Source: Bacillota bacterium
GTDB taxonomy: Bacteria; Bacillota; Clostridia; Lachnospirales; Anaerotignaceae
Direction of reading: 5' to 3'
Assembly (NCBI GenBank): GCA_019422105.1
Contig: JAHZDZ010000006.1
Span: 124,001 to 188,000 of the forward strand
Length of the DNA: 64,000 nt
The position numbers and the translations under genes were made by a program. Within the stretch, counting starts at the first letter, position 1; every line of letters begins with the position of its first letter. Shown one piece after another: positions 18,952 through 26,187 of this stretch. The notes under the pieces were generated by a model. It was not told where the DNA came from and made no database searches. It saw nothing but the letters and a program-made list of their open reading frames with translations.

Positions 18952-19689
18952 TCAATCAGCTTCCTCTGCGTTTGATTTACTGAGCCAATGTTTTATTTTG
19001 ATATCGCTGCGGCCCAAGGAGTGCAGAAGTGTCTGAATGGAAACATCATAGTCCTTAAATATCCTCAGCCGTCCAAACTGATCGTGGAACTGGTAAATGT
19101 CATATTGCATGACCCTTTGCAGTTCCAGATGAAGTCCGCCGGCTAAAATAGAAACCAGATCGGCTAAGGTAATATTGCTGCCTGATTGTGATTTGTTTCT
19201 CTGTATTTTTTGCCTCAGCCGATTTCTTTTTTCCAATATTTCTTCTGTTTTCTGGTTAGACGGGTTTACCTCTTTTTCTTCCAGTGAGAGTAAGCCGTTT
19301 CTAAGCTTTACCATTTTTTGAAATTCCGTGAAGTTATTTCGGTTCAGCCCGTCTCCGTCCAGACCCTCCAATAAAAATGCTCCCCTGTCGCTTGAAAATG
19401 TGACGGGGTGATGGGTGATGACGGATAGTATGAAGATATAGTTTGTAAGCATTTCAGGATATTGCAGACAGTTTAAAAGGATGAGTTCAAAAATCTGGTC
19501 TTCTTCCACTTTAATATCCATGATAGTTTTAATATCCAGGGGAGAGATACATAAGGCTTTTATCAGGCTCATGTATTTCAGGTAGCCGATTTCGGCTATT
19601 TGTGCAAGGGAAACAGAATGGATGGGGACTTCATCAACATAAATTGTGTTTCCCCCGATGAGTTTTAATTCCAGAGAGAGGTTATCCAT
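18952..19689 (-). CDS. Predicted tail assembly/connector protein
   Basis: A 245-residue helical protein. Its C-terminal region (ADLVSILAGGLHLELQRVMQYDIYQFHDQFGRL, here broken over residues about 176-208, then IKIKHWLSK) matches a pattern I associate with tail-assembly proteins of clostridial phages (hydrophobic helix, Y-x-F-x-D-Q-F-x-R, K-x-W). There is no ribosome binding site before the ATG, which lies 3 nt after the previous stop, so it is probably coupled. In the +1 frame the coding sequence could continue past the stop for about 20 codons to 18897; a programmed shift is possible but unproven. Confidence 0.45.
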   Translation of the reverse strand: MDNLSLELKLIGGNTIYVDEVPIHSVSLAQIAEIGYLKYMSLIKALCISPLDIKTIMDIKVEEDQIFELILLNCLQYPEMLTNYIFILSVITHHPVTFSSDRGAFLLEGLDGDGLNRNNFTEFQKMVKLRNGLLSLEEKEVNPSNQKTEEILEKRNRLRQKIQRNKSQSGSNITLADLVSILAGGLHLELQRVMQYDIYQFHDQFGRLRIFKDYDVSIQTLLHSLGRSDIKIKHWLSKSNAEEAD

Positions 19690-19692
19690 CGG

Positions 19693-20184
19693 TTAAATCT
19701 GCTCTGCGCTTTTATAGGTTACGGCCAGACAGGCCAGCTTGCTGTCCTTCTCCATGAAAATGTCCCTCATGGAATGAAAAGTCAGCTTACCTGTCCAGGC
19801 AGAATTGGAAACGTCCTGAAAAAGCGCATCGATCCGTTGCAGCAAAAAATCGATCCGCGTCATATCATGAACGGTTGCCATTTGATTTTCCTGGCAGTAT
19901 ATAAAAAAAGTGACGAATCCTGTGCGCCAGAAATTTCCACCCTGTGTTTTATCATAACGGAAACGCATGGTTATGATATTTTTGGTTTCATTCAGTGCGT
20001 TGATGTTTTTGGGGTAAGAAAAAATCTGCGTATCCGGCAGACTGCTTTTTTGTTCCTGTGTGACAGCAAAGTCGAGCAGGTTTTTACTGTCCGCCAGAAG
20101 TCCTTTTGCAATCAGATCATCATCGGCCAGTTTTTTTGTAAAATTATTTCTTTTGGCAAGCAAAGATGCAAAATTTGTTCCCAT
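19693..20184 (-). CDS. Predicted tail terminator/completion protein
   Basis: A 163-residue protein near the start of the tail operon, just upstream of the tube module, the usual place of tail terminator or completion proteins. It has an alpha/beta pattern with central strands (ITMRFRY, FVTFFIYCQ, LACLAVTYKSA) around a helix (DMTRIDFLLQRIDALFQDV), consistent with the terminator fold. No recognised family signature. It is followed by a coupled gene 3 nt downstream. Confidence 0.45.
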   Translation of the reverse strand: MGTNFASLLAKRNNFTKKLADDDLIAKGLLADSKNLLDFAVTQEQKSSLPDTQIFSYPKNINALNETKNIITMRFRYDKTQGGNFWRTGFVTFFIYCQENQMATVHDMTRIDFLLQRIDALFQDVSNSAWTGKLTFHSMRDIFMEKDSKLACLAVTYKSAEQI

Positions 20185-20200
20185 ACCATTCTTCCTCCCT

Positions 20201-20392
20201 TCAGAATGAATTCAGTAGTACTGTTACGGTTGTTTTTCTCATAGATGCAACAATTTTTAAAGCTTTTTTGTCGTCATTGCAGCAGTAATAGGTTTTGCCG
20301 CCCCTTTTTTTTCGGAAGCTGGCCGCTGTAAGGGGGTGGTATGGGTGCTGCCTTCTGATTTCATTGACTTCGTTTTGATAAAGTTTCAGCAT
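20201..20392 (-). CDS. Small basic hypothetical protein, first gene of the tail operon
   Basis: A 63-residue basic protein with an acceptable AAAGGA start and a 16-nt gap to the next gene. It has a KKRGGKTYYCCNDDKKALKIVASMRKT segment in the middle (over residues 28-54) but no known family. It is the first frame after the 506-bp gap, so it may be a structural or regulatory leader of the late operon. Confidence 0.5.
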   Translation of the reverse strand: MLKLYQNEVNEIRRQHPYHPLTAASFRKKRGGKTYYCCNDDKKALKIVASMRKTTVTVLLNSF

Positions 20393-20898
20393 AAAATAAA
20401 TCCTTTCTTTTCTTTCAACAGGGCATCAGAACGTTTTTGTAAAATCATTTGTTATAAAAAATATGAAAAGCAGCTGCTGCAAAACGAGTGATGAAATTCA
20501 ATTTCTGATGCCCTTATGTGGGCGTCTCCCTGCCCGTCGTACTTTGGATAAATAAAATGGATAAATGAAATGGAAAACCAGTTTGGAATACATTATTAGT
20601 ATTCATAAATAGCTTTTAAAAAACGCTGCAGGCTGTCAAACCCTGTTCTTATATTGCGGAAAGGCTCGGAAAACAAAGAGTTTCTGAGTGGAATCCGCAG
20701 GCCGGGTTTTACCCGTTCGAGGAAAAGAGGGAGTTTCAAGGCTTTATATTGTTTTTGAAAAGCTGATGGTAAATCACTGCCCAGAACAGGGCGGCGGTGC
20801 AGCCGCTTTTCTCAAAGAGAAAAGTGATGAAAAATATTTTTATTCCTCTGACGAATTCAAAAAAGTTCCAACGGAATTTTTTTGATATGCTGTAGCTT
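20393..20898 (-). promoter_or_regulatory. 506-bp non-coding gap, candidate late promoter region of the tail operon
   Basis: The only long gap between the polymerase operon and the tail operon, both leftward. No good sigma-A pair is seen at the right spacing on the minus strand (TTGACA at 20634-20639 has no matching -10). A 20-nt sequence at 20893-20912, containing the stop of the winged-helix gene, recurs at 20610-20629 with one difference. Hairpins occur near 20791-20822 (GCGGC/GCCGC and CTTTTCTC/GAGAAAAG). Short open frames here have no ribosome binding site. That this holds the promoter used by the island polymerase is an inference. Confidence 0.45.
20610..20629. repeat. 20-nt repeat, copy in the candidate late promoter region
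   Basis: TAGCTTTTAAAAAACGCTGC. The partner at 20893-20912 differs at one position. The copies lie 283 bp apart in the same orientation. Confidence 0.6.
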
Positions 20899-20912
20899 TT
20901 AAAAAACTCTGC
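20893..20912. repeat. 20-nt repeat, copy over the 3' end of the winged-helix gene
   Basis: TAGCTTTTAAAAAACTCTGC, covering the last codons and stop of the leftward gene. It matches 20610-20629 in 19 of 20 positions. Confidence 0.6.
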
Positions 20913-21510
20913 TGTACAGTCCCTGTATGTCATTTCCTTCCAGAAAATATTCTCCTTTTTGGGTAAGAGGGACGTTCATTTTTAACACCAGTGATTTAGA
21001 TTTTATCTGTTTATTCCAGGTAAAGGATTTTTCGTTCTCCACTTTTTTTATATAGCCGAAATCAATTAATTCGGGAAGATAGCGGCTGCTCAGATGCCCG
21101 TTATTGATATGAAGCCAGTTGGAGAGGGCTGCGGCAGATATACAGAATATCCCCCTGGAATCTGCGTGACACTTGGCATAGCATAAAAGAGCCAGTGCAA
21201 TCAGGCGGCAGTTTTTGGAGTCGAAGCGGCTGGTTATCTCCATAATATCGGCGTTATTTACGGATATTTCCGCGCCGGTGTAAAGAGGATGACTATTCTC
21301 CATTGTCTGGTAAATGATACTGTTCAGATTATATTCGATATGTATTTTATATTGTCCGGCCCAATGAAAAATAGCATTTCGGATTTCCAGATGGCTCATC
21401 TTCTGCTCTTTAAAATATCTGGACAGCAGGCTTAATATGCGGAAAAGGCATTTTTTTTCAATGTTATTCCCTTCCAGATATTCTTTTACTTCCAATAATT
21501 CATCAATCAT
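20899..21510 (-). CDS. Winged-helix-like partner protein coupled to the RNA polymerase
   Basis: A 203-residue protein with no named family. Residues about 110-165 form a likely winged helix-turn-helix (ALSNWLHIN, SSRYLPELIDFGYIKKV), preceded by helices (residues 20-60). The ATG at 21510 overlaps the polymerase stop (TAATG) and has GGGAGG seven bases upstream; the ATG at 21525 lies in that site and is not preferred. Coupled translation right after the polymerase suggests a partner needed in proportion to it, for example a promoter-specificity or initiation factor. That role is inferred from position and the HTH pattern only. Confidence 0.6.
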   Translation of the reverse strand: MIDELLEVKEYLEGNNIEKKCLFRILSLLSRYFKEQKMSHLEIRNAIFHWAGQYKIHIEYNLNSIIYQTMENSHPLYTGAEISVNNADIMEITSRFDSKNCRLIALALLCYAKCHADSRGIFCISAAALSNWLHINNGHLSSRYLPELIDFGYIKKVENEKSFTWNKQIKSKSLVLKMNVPLTQKGEYFLEGNDIQGLYSRVF

Positions 21511-24017
21511 TATAGTTCCTCCCATTTCGTAAAGCTGTATTTTTTGCCAAGATATTCTTCTGTTCCGTCAGCATCCTTAACCGGTATTTGGGAAGGAGTC
21601 CTCTGCAAGTTTTCAAGAACACCTTCTCCTGCTATCTGCCACAGAAATTTTTTGTTTTTAGACGGATATGTTTCATAGCATAGTGTTACGGCAATATTAG
21701 CAAGCATTTTTTTATCGGGGCAGACCTCATTGCATTTCAGACGGTAGAGGTCATAGTAATATTTCCAGTTTACGGAGGTGTTTCTTGCCTCCTCCATGGT
21801 GAGCACGCCATTGAACAGGTCCTTGTATTGTTCGTAATTGCGAAGCATCATCTGTTCTTTGGCCAGGCTTTTCATCTCCTCGCAGAATTCCAGATAAATG
21901 CATTCAATATTTTGAGATATACCTTCATCAACAGAAAGATTTTTATCCATCATTATGGTATGGTCAAAGCTTTTATAGCTTCTCTTAAAACGGAACTGTT
22001 TTTCCCACCTTTCCAGCTCCATACAAAGCCGGTTCATATTGCTTTTGGAGTGAGACAGCTCTTTGAGATGGCTGTAATAATCCCCGGCGTATTTCATAAA
22101 ATAGGGCATTGTTTTTCCATAGGCGGCGATGTTTTTGGGAATGTGATATAGAACGCCCGTTTTTGCGGCGTCTATGGCTTTGCCGTTAATAATGCTTAAA
22201 AGGCTTATATAGGATGCATATTTTTCTTTTTGTTCTCTGGTTTTGGGCATTTTATTGTGATAACTTGTAGCGCAGTTGCTGGTTTCACCAATGAGGGAAT
22301 TCATGCCGCGAAGAATGGTCTTTATGCGGTTTTCTTCCGTATCCTCTTCCTCAAGGACTGTTATCTTATCCTCTGTATCCATTACAATAGGAGTGCTTCT
22401 ATCGACACCCTTTTTCATTTCCTCATTATCAATGACAAGCACCAAATCCCCGTCAAAATCAGCCCCGTTCAACCGCTGTGGTGTGATACTCTTGCAGTTT
22501 ACCATGCAGACGTTTGAAAGGTGTCCGGCGTAACGGGCAAGGATATCGCTGCTATGGCCCTTTAATATGGTATGTTCCGATTTGCTGATATGGGGATTGC
22601 GCTCTATGAGATATTCACCTGCTAACGGGCCCCCGGCAGTTTGGGAGAAAAACTCGTTTTGCTCCAGGCTTCCTTTTAGGGGAAGAGAGCCGATATGCTC
22701 CAAAAACAATATCAAATCAGGTGCCAGAAACCTAAAGCATCCCTTCAGCCAAAGCTTACCGCATTTTAATTCATCTTTGTATTGCTTTATGGCGGAGAGC
22801 ACGTAGTCTCTGACGCCGGATTCCTGAAGCATTTGGGGATTTTTCAGAATGGCCCGCGTGTATTGGTTCAGATTTTTGCAGGTATCAGCAGTCAGCCCGA
22901 GAAAGCAATAGGTGTAGAGAGGGTCGCCGGCGATGATTTTTTCTATCCATTCAATACTGTAGGCCGCAAGAGAGGCAAAATCCTCGTAGGAAAGCTCCAA
23001 ATCCTGCAAAATCTGGTAATTGGCCCGCGTATAGGCAGGCTCTTCCTCAGATGTGAAGTTCCACTTTGCAACACCGACACAGTGATTGTAAAGGTGGAAT
23101 TGATTCCAGTAATTCTGCCAGTCCTCCTTTGTGTTTGTGCGATTAAAATATTTGAAGCCTTTATACATGCTCTCACACATGATTATCATCGGATGGTGTA
23201 TGCTGTGTTTTTCGCCCCAAATGTCGGTAATGGAAGTAAGCCCTCGCTCAGAAAAAAAGCTTTCATAGTCAATTTCGTGGCTCATTCCTTTTATGAAAGG
23301 CGCGCGCCACAAAATGCTGGTAGGACGGGAGGATATGTGCAGTCTTTTTTGTATCTCCTCCGTGATGAGAGGGTGATGAATGCCACAGCCATCAAAAGCG
23401 TTTATTCTGACATCTGTAACAGCCTCTTTGATATCCTTTTGTATCCAGTCCCTTTTTTTGCCCTCCTTATCCAAAAAGGTTGTTTCGCGGTCGTAGGCAT
23501 GGAGTATACGTTGGGACGGAATCGTCAAAAAAAGATCCGGCACAATAATAATTTTGGGAATCCAGTTTTCAATAAGATGACAGCTGGAAAGCATCAGTCC
23601 GCGGTAGGCATACCATTTGGACAGAACTGTTTTATCCGGCGTCAGTCCAAGGGTAACCCGTTTTGTTAAATTGTCAGCAATTGTGCTGTCAACAAAGCTT
23701 AGAATAGAAGTTCTGGTCATGGATGCAGAGCTTTCGCTCAACACAAAATTATGGCCGTTAAACTGAAATCCGTTTAAAGACAGCTCTCTTAATTCACTTT
23801 CATGGCTTTGACCATTTTTACAGTCTACAAAGATAATCCATCTGTTCATTGTACTGTACTCGCCGGTAATCAGTCGTATCTGACGGAAAAGCATATTATC
23901 CTGCTGTTTGATAAAGTATTTTTTTTCCTCTGTGCTGTCTAAATTTAAGCGAAACGCATTGGCAGTCAGCAGCTTAAGTGTCAGCTTCCTTACAGTGTAA
24001 AGGGGTGGCGCAAACAT
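21510..24017 (-). CDS. Single-chain RNA polymerase, eukaryotic-RdRP/YonO-like
   Basis: An 835-residue protein of the two-double-psi-barrel RNA polymerase superfamily. Visible motifs in order: DGCGIHHP (209-216, the DGxG motif of RdRPs), WRAPFIKG (237-244, the R-x-x-x-x-KG motif of barrel 1), ERNPHI (472-477), NGADFDGDLVLVID (517-530, with metal-binding Asp 520, 522, 524) and GKAIDAAKTG (612-621, like the AVDxxKTG of RNA-silencing RdRPs). All three catalytic Asp are present, so it should be active. The family includes QDE-1-like RdRPs and the DNA-dependent YonO of phage SPbeta. It has its own sigma-A promoter and a strong AAGGAGG site, and is coupled to the next gene. Transcription of the downstream tail operon is the likely job, but the template is unproven. 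Confidence 0.88.
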   Translation of the reverse strand: MFAPPLYTVRKLTLKLLTANAFRLNLDSTEEKKYFIKQQDNMLFRQIRLITGEYSTMNRWIIFVDCKNGQSHESELRELSLNGFQFNGHNFVLSESSASMTRTSILSFVDSTIADNLTKRVTLGLTPDKTVLSKWYAYRGLMLSSCHLIENWIPKIIIVPDLFLTIPSQRILHAYDRETTFLDKEGKKRDWIQKDIKEAVTDVRINAFDGCGIHHPLITEEIQKRLHISSRPTSILWRAPFIKGMSHEIDYESFFSERGLTSITDIWGEKHSIHHPMIIMCESMYKGFKYFNRTNTKEDWQNYWNQFHLYNHCVGVAKWNFTSEEEPAYTRANYQILQDLELSYEDFASLAAYSIEWIEKIIAGDPLYTYCFLGLTADTCKNLNQYTRAILKNPQMLQESGVRDYVLSAIKQYKDELKCGKLWLKGCFRFLAPDLILFLEHIGSLPLKGSLEQNEFFSQTAGGPLAGEYLIERNPHISKSEHTILKGHSSDILARYAGHLSNVCMVNCKSITPQRLNGADFDGDLVLVIDNEEMKKGVDRSTPIVMDTEDKITVLEEEDTEENRIKTILRGMNSLIGETSNCATSYHNKMPKTREQKEKYASYISLLSIINGKAIDAAKTGVLYHIPKNIAAYGKTMPYFMKYAGDYYSHLKELSHSKSNMNRLCMELERWEKQFRFKRSYKSFDHTIMMDKNLSVDEGISQNIECIYLEFCEEMKSLAKEQMMLRNYEQYKDLFNGVLTMEEARNTSVNWKYYYDLYRLKCNEVCPDKKMLANIAVTLCYETYPSKNKKFLWQIAGEGVLENLQRTPSQIPVKDADGTEEYLGKKYSFTKWEEL

Positions 24018-24024
24018 AAAAATT

Positions 24025-24081
24025 CCTCCTTTTAAATTGTAATATCATTTAAATATTAACGCTTTTGGGCTGCAATGTCAA
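24025..24081 (-). promoter_or_regulatory. Sigma-A promoter and RBS of the RNA polymerase gene
   Basis: On the minus strand TTGACA (24081-24076), a 17-nt spacer and TAATAT (24058-24053) form a near-consensus host promoter. AAGGAGG (24031-24025) precedes the ATG at 24017. The polymerase is therefore probably made first by the host enzyme. Confidence 0.8.
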
Positions 24082-24114
24082 TAAATTTTAAATAATATAT
24101 TTTTTGCACACGTA

Positions 24115-24126
24115 GAAAATATGTTC
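24115..24126. promoter_or_regulatory. Possible weak LexA-like site
   Basis: GAAAATATGTTC differs by one base from the GAAC-N4-GTTC core. It lies upstream of the -35 of the polymerase promoter, so any role would be indirect. Confidence 0.25.
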
Positions 24127-24236
24127 TTATTTTGTATCACAAACCGTTAAGTTGCATAAATGAGATGATGTGTAAAATTTTCTGTATTGCCTATAGTTAT
24201 GAAAATAAATCAGTATAAGTTAGTCAGGTATTTTCA

Positions 24237-24265
24237 TTGACTTTCACCATGGTATGGAGTATCAT
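24237..24265 (+). promoter_or_regulatory. Sigma-A promoter of the rightward arm
   Basis: TTGACT (24237-24242), a 17-nt spacer and TATCAT (24260-24265) drive the rightward genes. The expected transcript start is near 24272, just before a LexA-type box. Confidence 0.75.
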
Positions 24266-24278
24266 TTAGTTTATAAAA

Positions 24279-24292
24279 CGAACGTTAGTTCT
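24279..24292. promoter_or_regulatory. LexA (SOS) box
   Basis: CGAACGTTAGTTCT contains the exact GAAC-N4-GTTC core of Gram-positive LexA operators. It begins about 14 bp after the -10 element, where a bound repressor would block initiation or early elongation. This predicts DNA-damage induction of the rightward arm. Confidence 0.7.
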
Positions 24293-24376
24293 ATTTTTGA
24301 ATAAAGGCATAGAAAGGGAGATAAAACAAAAAAATTGAAATATCTTTTTTATGTGTATTTGAGGGGGAGGATGCAA

Positions 24377-25060
24377 ATGACACGGGATGAAAAGGAAAAC
24401 AGCAGTATGAAAGAGCTGCTCTCTGAGACAAGGAGATACCAGTATTTTTTTTATGAGTATAAAGGAAGAAGGGGTATGTGCAACAGAGTGGAGGAAAGTG
24501 CCCTTTTCCCAGATTTTCTTTGTTTAAAGAGAGACTTTCTTTATGATATTGAAATAGAGTCAAGGCTTTGCCGCTATCAAAAAAAGATAGAGTCTGACTT
24601 TCGCCATGTTTTTGAATTGCGATTAAATAACGGTGAAGCGTGTCTGTTAACAGGCATCACAGATGAATTGGAGCAGGGAATGGAAAGAATACCGTTTGCA
24701 TATAAAAGAAAACTTTCAATTTTAGATTTTGTGGATAATAGGATACTGAACCGGCAGAGCAGTTTTAGGAAGGGAGAAGAAATATATGTGATAGTCGATA
24801 TGGACAAGCCCATCCTGCAGAAAAAACAAAAAAATGATATTATGTTTCTCATGAACCGCATTGGAGGCAGGAAAGCGGATGCAGATGAATGCAGGACATT
24901 TTGTTTTATTCTCAATCTAAATATGCCCTATGGTTTTGAGGTTGGACTTTATGGTTTAGAGAGTGAAAGGGTGCTTTCCCGTTATGCAATAATAGACGAG
25001 GGTCAGATGGAATATGAGGATAAGCTTCAATTGCTTTACTCTTTCGGTAAATTCCTATGA
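24377..25060 (+). CDS. Unknown protein, first gene of the SOS-controlled arm
   Basis: A 227-residue soluble protein of no recognised family. It is charged, with a central segment ACLLTGITDELEQGMERI (about residues 96-113) and a strand-rich second half (EEIYVIVDMDKP, TFCFILNLNMPYGFEVGLYG). The start at 24377 is chosen because GGGGGAGG ends six bases upstream; the TTG at 24335 lacks a well-placed site. It directly follows a promoter overlain by a LexA box, so it is the gene most tightly linked to DNA damage, and it may act as an activator or anti-repressor of the island. No function is proposed beyond that. Confidence 0.6.
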   Translation: MTRDEKENSSMKELLSETRRYQYFFYEYKGRRGMCNRVEESALFPDFLCLKRDFLYDIEIESRLCRYQKKIESDFRHVFELRLNNGEACLLTGITDELEQGMERIPFAYKRKLSILDFVDNRILNRQSSFRKGEEIYVIVDMDKPILQKKQKNDIMFLMNRIGGRKADADECRTFCFILNLNMPYGFEVGLYGLESERVLSRYAIIDEGQMEYEDKLQLLYSFGKFL

Positions 25061-25093
25061 CAAATATTAACAAATGAATTTGCAATGTTTTTG

Positions 25094-25122
25094 TTGACTT
25101 TGTGAATTTACTATGATATAGT
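25094..25122 (+). promoter_or_regulatory. Sigma-A promoter of the recombinase-like gene
   Basis: TTGACT (25094-25099), a 17-nt spacer and TATAGT (25117-25122). The transcript start would be about 25129, leaving only a short leader before the GTG at 25142. Confidence 0.7.
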
Positions 25123-25141
25123 TAAAAATGAGGTGAGGAAA

Positions 25142-26116
25142 GTGGAAACAAATAATAATGTAATATTGAATGTAGACTATAATCAGAGCCTGAAAAGAGA
25201 GTTTATCGCGGAGAGCGTAGGTGGAATTTCTGCGCAGTCATTGAAGAAATATCTCCACTTATTTCAAACCTACAATAAAACGGAAAAACTTTTTCATAAG
25301 GATATCAGTGATTTCAGCCAGGAGGAATTAAAAGCAGCTCTTGAAAGCCTAAACCTTACGACTGTAAATGGATTTAATTCTGAAAAAAGCGTTACACTGA
25401 AATATTTTAAATGGCTTGCCCAAAGGGGAAAAATAGACCCTAGGGAAATGGACTATTTAAAAAAAATCAGATTCGAGGATGTTTCCGGCGCCTCTGTCTA
25501 TGAAAAATATTATTTTAAAAATATATCGGAGCTTTTGACGCAGATTTCCTATTTGATTGAAGAAGCCGGCGGTTTAGACAAGGCGGAGTATGATACGCAG
25601 AAGGCTTCTTTGTATTTGGCATGGTACGGCGTGAAGAAGGAAACACTGGTTCAGATAAAAAAAGCGCATGTATCGGAAACAGAGGGCACTGTACTGCTGG
25701 AGCAGGAAGGCCGCTATTTGTTCCTGCCTGAAAATATAATGTCTTTTCTGCGCTCCTATAAGGAGGCAAAGGGGTATTACCGCATGATGAAGGCGGAGGT
25801 ATTTATGCCTTATAAACCTTCTGAATTCCTAATCAGAACGAACAAAAAAACACAGATGGATACAAGACTTGTCACGGCAATGGTAAATCGTTTCAGTGAT
25901 ATTGACAGCGAAAAAAATATACACTTGAGCTATGACAAGATTTACTGGTCGGGTATGTTCAGCAGGGCCTACGAGTATGAGCAGATAAACGGGGAAATAC
26001 TGAAAAATAAAAAGGATCTTCTGGAAAAATTATTTCGAGAGAGGTATAGCTCTATGGCTCATGCCAATATGCGGCTGAAGGAGTATCAACGATATAAGGA
26101 AGTCTTTATGAAATAA
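25142..26116 (+). CDS. Tyrosine-recombinase-like protein, apparently without catalytic residues
   Basis: A 324-residue protein. The N-terminal part (residues about 5-95) has the SAM-like core-binding pattern of phage integrases, ending TLKYFKWLAQRGKI. The C-terminal part resembles the catalytic domain, but the first catalytic Arg position reads GVKKETL where active enzymes have G-L-R-x-x-E-L. No H-x-x-R box is evident (LSYDKIYWSGMF at that place). The end (LKEYQRYKEVF) keeps a Tyr, but without the others cleavage is unlikely. It may have become a DNA-binding regulator or structural protein. The GTG at 25142 follows AGGTGAGG and its own promoter. The recombinase fold is my pattern reading, not certain. 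Confidence 0.5.
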   Translation: METNNNVILNVDYNQSLKREFIAESVGGISAQSLKKYLHLFQTYNKTEKLFHKDISDFSQEELKAALESLNLTTVNGFNSEKSVTLKYFKWLAQRGKIDPREMDYLKKIRFEDVSGASVYEKYYFKNISELLTQISYLIEEAGGLDKAEYDTQKASLYLAWYGVKKETLVQIKKAHVSETEGTVLLEQEGRYLFLPENIMSFLRSYKEAKGYYRMMKAEVFMPYKPSEFLIRTNKKTQMDTRLVTAMVNRFSDIDSEKNIHLSYDKIYWSGMFSRAYEYEQINGEILKNKKDLLEKLFRERYSSMAHANMRLKEYQRYKEVFMK

Positions 26117-26140
26117 AACAGGGCAACCTGTTTTCATCTT
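26115..26140 (+). terminator. Weak hairpin terminator after the recombinase-like gene
   Basis: AAAACAGG and CCTGTTTT form an 8-bp stem with a GCAA loop, beginning at the stop codon. The following T-rich tract is short, so termination may be partial. Confidence 0.5.
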
Positions 26141-26187
26141 GAAATAAATGATTATACATTATAAAAATAAAGCTGAATGGAGGAAAT

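Noticed and set aside
20688..20933. Overlapping short frames on both strands in the 506-bp gap
   Set aside because: They lack start signals, one overlaps the end of the winged-helix gene, and they match nothing I know. A leftward 50-75-codon open stretch here has no start codon with a ribosome site.
12934..21510. Contractile (R-type/PBSX-like) tail
   Set aside because: No sheath gene next to the tube gene and no baseplate wedge set or gpV-type spike; the layout is that of a non-contractile tail.
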